Part shown: positions 35,110-43,153 of the stretch, in pieces | Layout of the letters: each line of letters starts with the position of its first letter | Numbering within the stretch: position 1 is the stretch's first letter | DNA from: Thermoplasmatales archaeon | GTDB lineage: Archaea > Thermoplasmatota > Thermoplasmata > Methanomassiliicoccales > Methanomethylophilaceae | DNA length: 64,000 bases | Reading direction: 5' to 3' | NCBI GenBank assembly: GCA_012520845.1 | Contig: JAAYNL010000015.1 | Coordinates: forward strand, 186,001 to 250,000 | Notes under the pieces: model-generated | The model's database searches: none | The model's input: only the letters and a program-made list of their open reading frames with translations | What the model was told of the DNA's origin: nothing | Position numbers and translations under genes: made by a program

Positions 35110-35604
35110 ATGGTTACACCAGACAAATCTTTCGTAGACCTCGTCGCCGAATACGGCGGCGAAGGCGTCAAGATGTGCTTCCAGTGCGGAACCTGCACTG
35201 CGAGCTGCCCGTCCGGGAGGAACACCGCCTACAGGACGAGGAAGACGATGAGGGCCGCCCAGATGGGTTTCAGGGACATTGCCTTTTCCGGTGACGACCT
35301 GTGGCAGTGCACCACCTGCTACACCTGCCAGGAGAGGTGCCCCCGCGACGTCCCGATCGTGGACGTCGTCGTGGCGATGAGGAACATCGCCGTCGCAGAG
35401 GGCAAGATGTACGACCCCCACAGGAAGACCGGCCAGAACCTCGTCGAGATAGGCCACTCCGTTTCCTTCGGCGACAAGCAGAAGAAGATGAGGGCGGACA
35501 TGGGCCTCGATGAGGTGCCGCCGACCGTGCTCGCCAACAAGAAGGCGATGGACGACCTCAAGAAGATACTGGCCGCGACCGGCTTCGACAAACTGGTAGG
35601 GTGA
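35110..35604 (+). CDS. hdrC: CoB-CoM heterodisulfide reductase subunit C
   Basis: An iron-sulfur electron-transfer subunit of the enzyme that reduces the CoM-S-S-CoB disulfide at the end of methanogenesis. 164 residues. Two 4Fe-4S motifs: C23-x2-C26-x2-C29-x3-C33 (CFQCGTCTASC) and C67-x2-C70-x2-C73-x3-C77 (CTTCYTCQERC). It overlaps hdrB. hdrA and mvhADG are not in the window, as in lineages where they are encoded elsewhere. Confidence 0.95.
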   Translation: MVTPDKSFVDLVAEYGGEGVKMCFQCGTCTASCPSGRNTAYRTRKTMRAAQMGFRDIAFSGDDLWQCTTCYTCQERCPRDVPIVDVVVAMRNIAVAEGKMYDPHRKTGQNLVEIGHSVSFGDKQKKMRADMGLDEVPPTVLANKKAMDDLKKILAATGFDKLVG

Positions 35605-35609
35605 TTACG

Positions 35610-36458
35610 ATGGCAAAGAAATACGCGTTTTTCCTGGGTTGCATAGCGCCCCTCAGGTACCCCGGTCTGGAGAAGTCCACCAGGGTCGTCTGCAAGGCGC
35701 TCGGCATCGAGCTCGTCGACCTCAAGGACGCCAGCTGCTGCCCCGCGCCCGGCGTGATCAGGTCCTTCAGCAAGAAGACCTGGCTCGCCGCCGCCGCGAG
35801 GAACCTGGCCCTCGCCGAGAAGGAAGGCCTCGAGATCCTCACGATCTGCAACGGCTGCTACGGCTCCCTGTTCGACGCCGCCCACGAGCTGGCGGAGGAC
35901 AAGGAACTCCTGAAGGAGGTCAACGGCGTCCTGAAGGAAATCGGAATGGAGTACAAGGGCACCACCAAGGTCAGGCACTTCGCCGAGGTCCTGTACAAGG
36001 ACGTCGGCATCGAGGCCATCAAGAAGAAGATTACCAAGCCCGTCGACTACAAGGTCGCCGCGTTCTACGGTTGCCACTTCCTCAAGCCCAGCGGGATTAA
36101 GGGCCTTGACAACCCGGAGAACCCCCACATACTGGAGGACCTCATCGCGGCCACCGGCGCCGAGGCGATGCCCAGGGCGCAGGCCTCCCTGTGCTGCGGC
36201 GCGGGCGGCGGCCTGAGGGCCGCGTTCCCGGACAACGCGATGAAACTCACCAAGACAAACCTCGAGAACATCAAGGAGTCCGGTGCCAAGTACATCGTGG
36301 ACATCTGCCCCTTCTGCCACCTGCAGTTCGACATCGGCCAGAAGGATTCCGGGTACAGCTTCCCCGTCCTGCACCTCTCCCAGCTCTACGGCGTGGCCAT
36401 GGGCATGGACGCGAAGGAACTGGGCTTCTCCGCCCACCAAACCCCCGTCAAACTCTGA
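35610..36458 (+). CDS. hdrB: CoB-CoM heterodisulfide reductase subunit B
   Basis: The catalytic subunit that carries the non-cubane 4Fe-4S clusters and reduces the heterodisulfide. About 282 residues. Two CCG-type domains: C11...C43-C44...C80/C83 (CIAPLRYPG, ASCCPAPG, ICNGCYGS) and C155...C195-C196...C-x2-C (FYGCHF, ASLCCGAGGG, DICPFCHLQ). The GTG at 35601 overlaps the hdrC stop, but the ATG at 35610 has better spacing to a GGGTGA. The terminator at 36463 ends this two-gene unit. Confidence 0.95.
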   Translation: MAKKYAFFLGCIAPLRYPGLEKSTRVVCKALGIELVDLKDASCCPAPGVIRSFSKKTWLAAAARNLALAEKEGLEILTICNGCYGSLFDAAHELAEDKELLKEVNGVLKEIGMEYKGTTKVRHFAEVLYKDVGIEAIKKKITKPVDYKVAAFYGCHFLKPSGIKGLDNPENPHILEDLIAATGAEAMPRAQASLCCGAGGGLRAAFPDNAMKLTKTNLENIKESGAKYIVDICPFCHLQFDIGQKDSGYSFPVLHLSQLYGVAMGMDAKELGFSAHQTPVKL

Positions 36459-36462
36459 AACC

Positions 36463-36494
36463 GGAGGGGCTCCGGCCCCTCCATTATTTTTTAT
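36463..36494 (+). terminator. Terminator after hdrB
   Basis: GGAGGGGC-TCCG-GCCCCTCC is a perfect 8-bp GC-rich stem with a 4-base loop, followed by a T-rich ATTATTTTTTAT. It lies 5 bases after the hdrB stop. Confidence 0.8.
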
Positions 36495-36530
36495 ACATCC
36501 CGTTATGGCGAATCCGCTTGCGCGACGGCG

Positions 36531-37799
36531 TCAGCGTCTCAGTATTTCCGGATCTAGCAGGAAGCGGCGCACGCCGACGGTGAGTATGCCTTCGTCGTCG
36601 GTCCACGGCCGGACCTCGTCCCCGACAACCAGGATTTTCATGAAGGAATCGGGGACGTTGCGGAAGGGGCGGATTTCCCGCTCGCGTTTCCCCTCGTCAT
36701 GTACGCCGTATGCGGATTGGATGTAATACCTGGCGTCACCCTTGTTGACGACGAAGTCTATCTCCAACTGTTTGTATTCCCTTGAGCCGTCGACGGACGC
36801 CCTCGTCTCCACGAGGCCGACGTCCACGGAGTACCCGCGGGATCTGAGTTCGTTGTAGATGACGTTCTCCATGAGGTGCGTCCGTTCCTGTTGCCTGAAG
36901 TTGAGCCTGGCGTTCCTAAGGCCCATGTCTGCCATGAAGTATTTATGGGGGGTGTCGAGATATTTTCTGCCTTTGACGTCGTATCTCCGCGCCTTTTCGA
37001 AAAGATAGGATTCCTCCAACAGTTCCAGATACCTACTCACCGTCCCATGGGAAATGGATTTTCTCCCCGCCGAGCGCAGGGTGTTCGCTATTTTGGTGGG
37101 ATTTGTCAAAGAACCCACCGAGGAAGACAAGGAATCGACGATGAGGCCCAATTCCTCCCCGAGATGTATTCTGTTCCTGTCGGAGATGTCCTTGAGGTAA
37201 ACTTCGTCCACGAGGTTTTTCAGGTACGATGCTTTTTGCTCGTCGTCCTTTTTTGACAGGATTTCCGGCATCCCCCCGAAAACCAGGTAATCCTCCCACG
37301 CGTCGCCTTCACCGCCGCCATGGGCTGGAAGGAATTCGGAAAAAGAAAGCGGGCGGACCCTGACCTCGTCGCCCCTGCCTCTGAATTCGGTGAGTATGTC
37401 GGAGGAAAGGAAACGGGAGTTGCTTCCGGTTACGTACACGTCTAGGTTGGGCAGGTGCCTCATCCCGTTCACGGCATCCTCGAAACCGTCGACGTACTGT
37501 ATTTCGTCAAGGAGGACGTAGTATCCCTTGGAGCGATCGTCGGTAAGCCCGGCGACGTGTGAATAGAGGGCCTCGGGGTCCCGCAGACGTTTGTTGCGTA
37601 TGTCGTCGAGGGCGATGGCTATGATTTGCCCCGGTTCGACGCCTTCCGACAGAAGATGGTCCCTGAAGAGCTTGAAAAGAAGGTAGGATTTGCCGCATCT
37701 CCTTATTCCAGTCACAACCTTGACGGCGCCGTTCCATTTTCTGGCAATCAGGCGGTTTAGGTACCCATCTCTCTTTATCTCGACGGTTTTTTTCCACAT
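36531..37799 (-). CDS. AAA_14/DUF4143 ATP-binding protein (archaeal ATPase)
   Basis: 422 residues. Walker A is GIRRCGKSYLLFKLF near residue 36, Walker B-like is YYVLLDEIQYVDG, then GSNSRFLSSDI (sensor-1 region). The C-terminal DUF4143 domain has a winged helix (TKIANTLRSAGRKSISHGTVSRYLELLEESYLFEKARRYDVKGRKYL) and a nuclease-like ELRSRGYSVDVGLVE...EIDFVV. This family is expanded in archaea, with unknown cellular role. Solitary, with a duplicated element upstream. The sister gene at 46149 is more distant. Confidence 0.88.
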   Translation of the reverse strand: MWKKTVEIKRDGYLNRLIARKWNGAVKVVTGIRRCGKSYLLFKLFRDHLLSEGVEPGQIIAIALDDIRNKRLRDPEALYSHVAGLTDDRSKGYYVLLDEIQYVDGFEDAVNGMRHLPNLDVYVTGSNSRFLSSDILTEFRGRGDEVRVRPLSFSEFLPAHGGGEGDAWEDYLVFGGMPEILSKKDDEQKASYLKNLVDEVYLKDISDRNRIHLGEELGLIVDSLSSSVGSLTNPTKIANTLRSAGRKSISHGTVSRYLELLEESYLFEKARRYDVKGRKYLDTPHKYFMADMGLRNARLNFRQQERTHLMENVIYNELRSRGYSVDVGLVETRASVDGSREYKQLEIDFVVNKGDARYYIQSAYGVHDEGKREREIRPFRNVPDSFMKILVVGDEVRPWTDDEGILTVGVRRFLLDPEILRR

Positions 37800-37802
37800 T
37801 AG

Positions 37803-37833
37803 TTGAAATTTCCTGGAATTGGCAGTAAGATTC
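37803..37833. repeat. 31-bp element, copy A
   Basis: Matches copy B (37998-38028) at 28 of 31 positions by eye; the shared core is CTGGAATTGGCAGTAA. It lies just upstream of the AAA_14 ATPase start codon at 37799. The arms CTG/CAG give partial inverted symmetry. Likely a regulatory site. Confidence 0.7.
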
Positions 37834-37997
37834 CATTAGAATGATGTGCGCAACGGCTATATTGTTTTTTCTACGTTTATTGTCCAATCGCCGCAGAGGG
37901 TGCCGTAGAAATCAAAGAGCCAGCGGCGATAACAATCTCACATTCCGCGATTATTTTTTTTGAAACGATATTTTAGTACGGCGTGTTTCGAGATTGA

Positions 37998-38028
37998 TTG
38001 AAAATTACTGGAATTGGCAGTAAAATTC
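37998..38028. repeat. 31-bp element, copy B
   Basis: Second copy, 195 bp from copy A, with perfect TACTG and CAGTA arms around a 7-base centre. Weaker similarity continues beyond it into a stretch that resembles the first codons of the ATPase gene, which hints at an old local duplication. Confidence 0.65.
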
Positions 38029-38339
38029 AATTTTAATGGATTCCTTCATCGAATCCCCGGAAACGCCGTTCGAATCAACGCCATTGCGTATGCGTATCAA
38101 CAACGGTATCACGATGACGGGTGTCCCGCGGACATCCTTTCGCATGGCCGACCGGAATCCGCACTTCGTGGCAAACCATAAATAAAAGCGGTACCAACCT
38201 GATTGTAGAAAACAATCCATATTGTGATAAAATAAAAACGCTGGCCATCGGCGTTTTCACGCAGCTGCCAAAAACCCACCCCTAAGAAACGCTTTTATAC
38301 GTCCACGGGATGAACCGTGTGGAATCACGGAGGATTCTG

Positions 38340-39083
38340 ATGGCACCAAGGAAATCGAAGACAGCGTCCAGGAAGATAAGGGACAAGTGGAGGGCCAAGG
38401 AATGGTACAAGATACATGCGCCCCGCATGTTCAATGAGGTCGAGATAGGCGACACGCCGTCCGCCGACCCGTCCAATCTGATCGGCAGGACCGTCGACGT
38501 GACCGTCCAGGAGCTTTCCGGCGATTTCTCCAAGTCGCACATCAAAATCAAGTTCAAGGTCACCTCCGTCGACGGCCACACGGCCAAGACGTCCTTCGTA
38601 GGCCACGACCTGACCAGCGAATACGTCAGGAGGCTCACGAGGAGGAGGAAGACCAAGACCGACCACGTCGTCGACGTGCTCACCAAGGACGGCTTCACCC
38701 TCCGCGTGAAACCCATGTCCATATCCGAGACCCGGATACAGACCTCCCAGGAGGAGGCCATCAGGCGGATCATGGGCGAGACCCTCATCAACATGGGTAA
38801 GGAGATGACCCTTTCCGAGATTGTCAAGGGCATAGTGTCCGGCGACGTGGCTAGGGACATCGCCAAGGCGTGCCGTGAGGTAATGCCCATCAGGCGCATC
38901 GAGATCCGCAAGACCCACGTCCTGGCGACCGGCGAGGGCGAACCCGAGTCGATCATCGAGCCCGAGCCCGAGGAGGACGAATCCGAGGACGAATCCGAGG
39001 ACGAATCCGAGGACGAATCCGAGGACGAATCCGAGGACGAGGGCTCCGAAGAGGAAGAGGAACCCGAGGAATCGGAAGACTGA
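38340..39083 (+). CDS. rps3ae: 30S ribosomal protein eS1 (S3Ae)
   Basis: A structural protein of the small ribosomal subunit. 247 residues. The family start MAPRKSKTASRKIRDKWRAKEWYKIHAPRMFN, FVGHDLTSEYVRRLTRRRKTKTDHVV and the C-terminal IRRIEIRKTHVL are all diagnostic. The tail beyond residue 200 is an acidic Glu-Ser-Asp repeat not seen at this length in most relatives. It has a good Shine-Dalgarno (GGAGGA) and a TATA box upstream. Confidence 0.97.
   Translation: MAPRKSKTASRKIRDKWRAKEWYKIHAPRMFNEVEIGDTPSADPSNLIGRTVDVTVQELSGDFSKSHIKIKFKVTSVDGHTAKTSFVGHDLTSEYVRRLTRRRKTKTDHVVDVLTKDGFTLRVKPMSISETRIQTSQEEAIRRIMGETLINMGKEMTLSEIVKGIVSGDVARDIAKACREVMPIRRIEIRKTHVLATGEGEPESIIEPEPEEDESEDESEDESEDESEDESEDEGSEEEEEPEESED
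38976..39035 (+). repeat. Five perfect 12-bp repeats inside the eS1 gene
   Basis: GACGAATCCGAG repeated five times in frame, encoding repeated Asp-Glu-Ser-Glu. The DNA identity of every copy points to recent slippage expansion, so copy number may vary among strains. Confidence 0.9.
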
Positions 39084-39128
39084 TATCCCGGGAGCCTCCG
39101 TAAACCCGTTACGAAACGCTTTGGAAAT

Positions 39129-39236
39129 GCCGAGGTGGCTCAGCCTGGTGGAGCGTCGGACTCATAGGGTTCTGGTCTTATGACCTCTTCCAGGGAAATC
39201 CGAAGGTCACGGGTTCGAACCCCGTCCTCGGCACCA
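39129..39236 (+). tRNA. tRNA-Met (anticodon CAT), elongator type, with 31-nt intron; CCA encoded
   Basis: Acceptor GCCGAGG/CCTCGGC, D-stem GCTC/GAGC, anticodon stem TCGGA/TCCGA, T-arm ACGGG-TTCGAAC-CCCGT, discriminator A, CCA at 39234-39236. The mature anticodon loop is CTCATAA. A 31-nt intron at the canonical 37/38 site runs 39167-39197 and folds with its own GGTC/GACC stem. The 3' bulge AAA fits a BHB with one imperfect pair in the central helix. An Ile2 identity (C34 changed to agmatidine) cannot be fully excluded. Confidence 0.9.
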
Positions 39237-39288
39237 TTCCCCTTCCAACGACCAATTTAGATATAGGCTCCGATGGGATACGGGTACG

Positions 39289-40419
39289 ATGAGACTGATC
39301 ATTTTCACCGGAAAGGGGGGCGTCGGGAAAACCACCGTGGCCGCGGCCACCGCCATTAGGGCGGCCGAGATGGGCCAGAGGACCCTGCTCATGGGCGCCA
39401 GCGCCTCCCTTTCGATGTCCGACCTGCTGGGGGTGGACACCGGCGGGAGCATCGTGAACGTGTCCGAGAACCTGGACGCCATCAGGATAGACGCGCTTCG
39501 GGAGGTGAAGGAAAGGTGGGGCATCGTCCAGGACTACATCGCCGACCTGGCCGTCTCTCGGGGCATGGAGAGGCTTTCCGCCGAGGAGATGATCGTCTTC
39601 CCGGGCATCGAGTTCATGGCGTCCATGGCCTACGTCTACGAGGCGGAGGCGGGCGGGGAGTACGACCTGGTCGTCGTAGACACCTCCTCGGTGACGGACA
39701 CCCTGCGCCTTCTGAGGATACAGGACACCTTCGGGAAATACACCGATTTCATGCTGGAGATCCTCAAGACCTCGAAGGGGTTCGGCAGGAGCTTCGCCGC
39801 CAGGATGGTGGGCATACCCGTACCGTCGGACAGGCTGATAGCCACGGTCGAGGACGTTCTTCTGACCATGGAGGCCGCCGCGGAGATTTACGAGGACCCG
39901 GAAAAAACCAGCGTCAGGCTGGTGATGGGCCCGGACAGGCTTTCCGGGATGGAGGCCCGCAGGGCATACACCCAGATATGCTTCTTCAACAGGCCCCTGG
40001 ACGCCGTGGTCGTGAACAGCACGTATTGCGAAGGCGAGGTCGACGCCAAGGCCGTGGCCAAGGAATTCGAGCCGCTCAAGGTGCTGACGGCGCCCCACGT
40101 GCCCGGGGGCGCGGGGGACCTCGAGGGACTGTCGGCACTGGGCAAGGCGATCTACGGCAAGGACCGGCCGGATACCCTGTATAACCCGGAGAGCCCCCTG
40201 TCGTTCACGGAAACCGACGACGGGATGACGATGAGGCTGTATCTGCCCTTCGTGGGGAAGGAGGACGTAGAACTTTTTAAGTCGGGCGACAGCGGTATAC
40301 TAATACACATGGGCGACCTGAAGAACAGGATAACCCTCCCCAAGGCCTATTCCGGCGCGAAGCTGACCGGGGCCGACATGGAGGGCGGAGCCCTGGTGAT
40401 CAGATTCAGAGGTGGATGA
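39289..40419 (+). CDS. Get3/ArsA-family ATPase
   Basis: 376 residues. P-loop GKGGVGKTT near the N-terminus (deviant Walker A of the Get3/ArsA/MinD group), VVVDTSSVTDTLRLL (switch), and a C-terminal ArsA_HSP20-like beta domain (MTMRLYLPFVGKEDVELFKSGDSGILIHMGDLKNRITLPK). Single ATPase domain as in Get3, which handles tail-anchored membrane proteins, rather than the duplicated ArsA of arsenite pumps. First of a Get3-unknown-AMMECR1-pyrC-YkgJ series of closely packed genes. Confidence 0.88.
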   Translation: MRLIIFTGKGGVGKTTVAAATAIRAAEMGQRTLLMGASASLSMSDLLGVDTGGSIVNVSENLDAIRIDALREVKERWGIVQDYIADLAVSRGMERLSAEEMIVFPGIEFMASMAYVYEAEAGGEYDLVVVDTSSVTDTLRLLRIQDTFGKYTDFMLEILKTSKGFGRSFAARMVGIPVPSDRLIATVEDVLLTMEAAAEIYEDPEKTSVRLVMGPDRLSGMEARRAYTQICFFNRPLDAVVVNSTYCEGEVDAKAVAKEFEPLKVLTAPHVPGGAGDLEGLSALGKAIYGKDRPDTLYNPESPLSFTETDDGMTMRLYLPFVGKEDVELFKSGDSGILIHMGDLKNRITLPKAYSGAKLTGADMEGGALVIRFRGG

Positions 40420-40420
40420 A

Positions 40421-41314
40421 ATGGCAGCGGAAAAGAAAGGACGTATAGACGCACCCAACACTCCAAAGGCCAGACTGGCCCGTTTGGAGAAGGAAAAAGA
40501 AGAAATCATCGAAGAGTTCCGCGCCTCGGCGGACGAGGTGGCGGGTGACGCGACGGAAGAAAAGAAGGGGCGCATAGACACGCCCCGCTCCATCGAGAGT
40601 ATGCGGGCGGACGCGGAAAGGGCGAAAGCGATCGCGGCCTCCCTCCGTCCCCCCGCCGGCAAAAGCGGGGACGACGCGGAGGGGGAAAAGGCCGGCGAGG
40701 CGAAGACCTTGGACGACAAGCTCGACGATCTCAGGGATTTCGTCCTCGGGAACAGGGACATAATACTGGGCATACTCAACGAGGCGTCCGACGAAGCCCC
40801 CGATCTCGACAGGGCAAGGAACGACACGGTCGGCGGCGCCCTGAGGAGAGGCATCGACAGCACGGGGGACTCGGTCAGGGAAACCTTCAGGGCGATCACG
40901 AGCAAGGAGGTCCAGACCCATTTCGTCAGGATGGGGTTGGAGTTCTTCATGGGCATGGAGGCGCTCATCAGGGCGCTTCCCCTCCCCGGCGTCCTCGAGG
41001 ATGCCTACGAGGAGGTGGACGCCGCCACCTACAGGACGCGCGAAACAATCTGCGAGAATAACCCGGATTGTCTTTACAGACCCAAGAGGGGGGCGATCCA
41101 GGAGCGTCCCGTCGACACGCCGGTCAGGCCTAGCACCACGGTGAGGCCCTCCGATCCCGTCGTCAGGCCGACGACCTCGGTACGGCCCTCCGATCCCGTC
41201 GTCAGGCCTACGGCCGCGACGAGTTCCCCCGACGAGCCGACGCCGCCGAAGAGGAACGTGAGGAGAAAGACGGTGAAATCCGGTGACGAACTGGAAAAAA
41301 TAGAGTTGGGGTGA
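40421..41314 (+). CDS. Uncharacterised helical protein with duplicated KKGRID motif and Pro-rich tail
   Basis: 297 residues. Two near-identical short blocks occur in the N-terminal charged region (EKKGRIDAP at residues 4-12 and EKKGRIDTP around 47-55). A helical centre includes GLEFFMGMEALIRALPLPGVLEDAYEEVD, and the tail has RPS/DP-V-V-RPT repeats from duplicated DNA. GAGGTG precedes the ATG. No family recognised. Its position right after Get3 suggests a partner in protein or membrane handling, but this is inference. Confidence 0.7.
   Translation: MAAEKKGRIDAPNTPKARLARLEKEKEEIIEEFRASADEVAGDATEEKKGRIDTPRSIESMRADAERAKAIAASLRPPAGKSGDDAEGEKAGEAKTLDDKLDDLRDFVLGNRDIILGILNEASDEAPDLDRARNDTVGGALRRGIDSTGDSVRETFRAITSKEVQTHFVRMGLEFFMGMEALIRALPLPGVLEDAYEEVDAATYRTRETICENNPDCLYRPKRGAIQERPVDTPVRPSTTVRPSDPVVRPTTSVRPSDPVVRPTAATSSPDEPTPPKRNVRRKTVKSGDELEKIELG
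41143..41211 (+). repeat. Duplicated segment in the tail of the unknown gene at 40421
   Basis: A 17-bp unit containing GGCCCTCCGATCCCGTCGTC occurs twice about 42 bp apart, encoding the RPSDPVVRPT units. In-frame and nearly identical, so a recent internal duplication. Confidence 0.75.
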
Positions 41315-41316
41315 GC

Positions 41317-41898
41317 ATGGCCGGATTGGGTGAAACCGCGGTGAGGTACGCCAGGGCCAGCGCGAAGGCCGCCATCCTCGGCGGGAAAAAACCAACCATG
41401 AAGCTTCCGCCGGAATTCTCCGAGAACAGGGGCGTTTTCGTCACGATCAAGGACTACCCGTCCGGCGAACTCCTCGGGTGCATCGGCTACCCCGAACCCA
41501 CCCATCCCCTGGCGGAGGCCCTCGCGGGTTCCGCCGTCTCCGCCGCCCTGGAGGACCCGCGCTTCCCGCCCCTGACCAAGGACACGGTGGAGTGGGCCAC
41601 GTTCGAGGTCACCATACTTTCCAAACCCGAACCTTTCGACGTGCCCAACGCGGACCTCCCAAAGGTCGTCGAGGTGGGCAGGCACGGGCTCATCCTCTCT
41701 TTCGGGGGCGCCAGGGGGCTGCTGCTGCCCCAGGTGCCGACGGAGCAGGGGTGGGACGTCCTGGAATACCTTGAGGGGCTCTCCCGCAAAACCGGGCTCG
41801 GGAAGGACGCCTGGAAAGACCCAGGCGCCAAGATTTCGTGGTTCACCGGGGAAATCTACGCAGAGATAGATCCAAACGGCAGGGTCGAAAGGTTGTGA
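41317..41898 (+). CDS. AMMECR1 domain protein
   Basis: 193 residues from the ATG at 41317 (GTG at 41311 overlaps the upstream stop). The AMMECR1 hallmark LxGCIG is LLGCIGYPEP; ALEDPRFPPLTKDT and GLLLPQVPTEQGWDVLEYLEGLSRKTGL follow. Conserved from archaea to man with no proven function, sometimes linked to tRNA or radical SAM chemistry. Overlapping junctions tie it into the Get3 operon. Confidence 0.93.
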   Translation: MAGLGETAVRYARASAKAAILGGKKPTMKLPPEFSENRGVFVTIKDYPSGELLGCIGYPEPTHPLAEALAGSAVSAALEDPRFPPLTKDTVEWATFEVTILSKPEPFDVPNADLPKVVEVGRHGLILSFGGARGLLLPQVPTEQGWDVLEYLEGLSRKTGLGKDAWKDPGAKISWFTGEIYAEIDPNGRVERL

Positions 41899-41899
41899 C

Positions 41900-43153
41900 A
41901 TGGACCTCGTGGTCGAGGGCAGGTTCCTCATAAACGGCGAGCTGAAGAGCACCGCCGTGGGCATCGAGGACGGCAGGATCGCCACCGTCGGCAACATCGT
42001 CAGGGGGTCCGAGAGGATCGACCTGGGCGAAATGATCGTGCTCCCGGGGTTCGTGGACCCCCACGTGCACTTCAGGGACCCCGGCCTGACCCACAAGGAG
42101 GATTTCGGCACGGGGTCCATGGCCGCCCTCCATGCGGGCGTCACCTGCGTCCTCGACATGCCGAACACGTCGCCACCGGTGACGGGCACGCGGCAGCTTT
42201 CCGAGAAGAAACGTAAAATCCGGGGCAGGTCCCACGTGGACTACGGTCTTTTCGTCGCGATGACCCCGAAGGTCAGGGCGGCGGAATTGGCCCCCCACGT
42301 GGCGGGCTTCAAGCTCTTCATGGCCTCGACGACGGGCAACATCCTGCTGCCGGACGACGCCGGCATATACGCGGCGATGTCCGCCGTCGCCCCCACCGGG
42401 AAAAGGGTCAGCGTCCATGCCGAGGACCAATACATGATAGGCGGCGACAGGGAGTCTTCCAACGCCGACCACCTGAGGAACAGGCCGTCCGCCGCCGAGG
42501 CGTCCGCCGTGTCGAGGCTGGCGCGGTACAAAGGGATGCCCATCAACGTCTGCCACGTCACGGACCCCGCCACCCTGGACAAGTGCCGGGCATTGGGTTT
42601 CGCCAGCGAGGTGACGGCCCACCATCTTCTATTCGACGCCGGCGCCGCCGGCACAGAGTATAAGGTCAACCCGCCGTTGAGGCCCGACGGCACCAGGGCG
42701 GGCCTGATGGCGGCCGTCACGGCGGGCAAGGCCACCATGTTCGGCAGCGACCACGCCCCCCATTCTGCCTCGGAAAAGTCGCGGGAATACGGGGACGCGC
42801 CCAGCGGCATGCCCGGGGTCGGCGTCCTGGTGCCCATATTCATGGCGATGGTGAAAAGGGGCCGCTTCCCGTTGGCGCTGCTGTCCCGCATGGGCTCGGC
42901 TTCCCCCGCGGCCGCGTTCTCTGTGCGCAAGGGCAGGATCGCCGTGGGGTACGACGCGGATCTCGCCGCTTTCGATCCGAGGAAAATAACGGCGATAGAT
43001 CCGGATGCGCTCCACGGCAAGTCGCCCTGCGTGCCCTACGCCGGCATGGAGGCTCTGTTCCCGGACGCTGTGTTCGTCAGGGGCGAGGAACAGATCATGG
43101 GCGGGGAATTTTGCGGCGGCGCCGTGGGGGTTGACCTTTTCGATGGAAATTGA
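41900..43153 (+). CDS. pyrC: Dihydroorotase
   Basis: It cyclises N-carbamoyl-aspartate to dihydroorotate in pyrimidine synthesis. 417 residues, amidohydrolase fold. Metal ligands are in DPHVHFRDPG, the carboxylated-Lys region is FKLFMASTTGN, and SDHAPHSASEK is near the C-terminus. One base separates it from AMMECR1, and its end overlaps the YkgJ-like gene by 11 bp. Confidence 0.93.
   Translation: MDLVVEGRFLINGELKSTAVGIEDGRIATVGNIVRGSERIDLGEMIVLPGFVDPHVHFRDPGLTHKEDFGTGSMAALHAGVTCVLDMPNTSPPVTGTRQLSEKKRKIRGRSHVDYGLFVAMTPKVRAAELAPHVAGFKLFMASTTGNILLPDDAGIYAAMSAVAPTGKRVSVHAEDQYMIGGDRESSNADHLRNRPSAAEASAVSRLARYKGMPINVCHVTDPATLDKCRALGFASEVTAHHLLFDAGAAGTEYKVNPPLRPDGTRAGLMAAVTAGKATMFGSDHAPHSASEKSREYGDAPSGMPGVGVLVPIFMAMVKRGRFPLALLSRMGSASPAAAFSVRKGRIAVGYDADLAAFDPRKITAIDPDALHGKSPCVPYAGMEALFPDAVFVRGEEQIMGGEFCGGAVGVDLFDGN

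Larger units (their letters stand above)
37800..38339. other. 540-bp AT-rich intergenic region between the ATPase gene and the eS1 gene
   Basis: It contains the ATPase-gene promoter, the two copies of a 31-bp element (37803-37833 and 37998-38028), and the TATA box of the eS1 gene (TTTTATAC, 38293-38300). Between are poly-T/A runs and no supported gene. The open frame at 38005-38220 shows no family resemblance. Confidence 0.6.

Noticed and set aside
38005-38220. 71-codon open frame in the AT-rich gap
   Set aside because: No family resemblance, odd composition, and it spans a duplicated regulatory element.
39129-39236. tRNA with CAT anticodon as initiator tRNA
   Set aside because: It lacks the initiator hallmarks (A1-U72 type end and three G-C pairs in the anticodon stem) and has the canonical intron common in archaeal elongator tRNA-Met.
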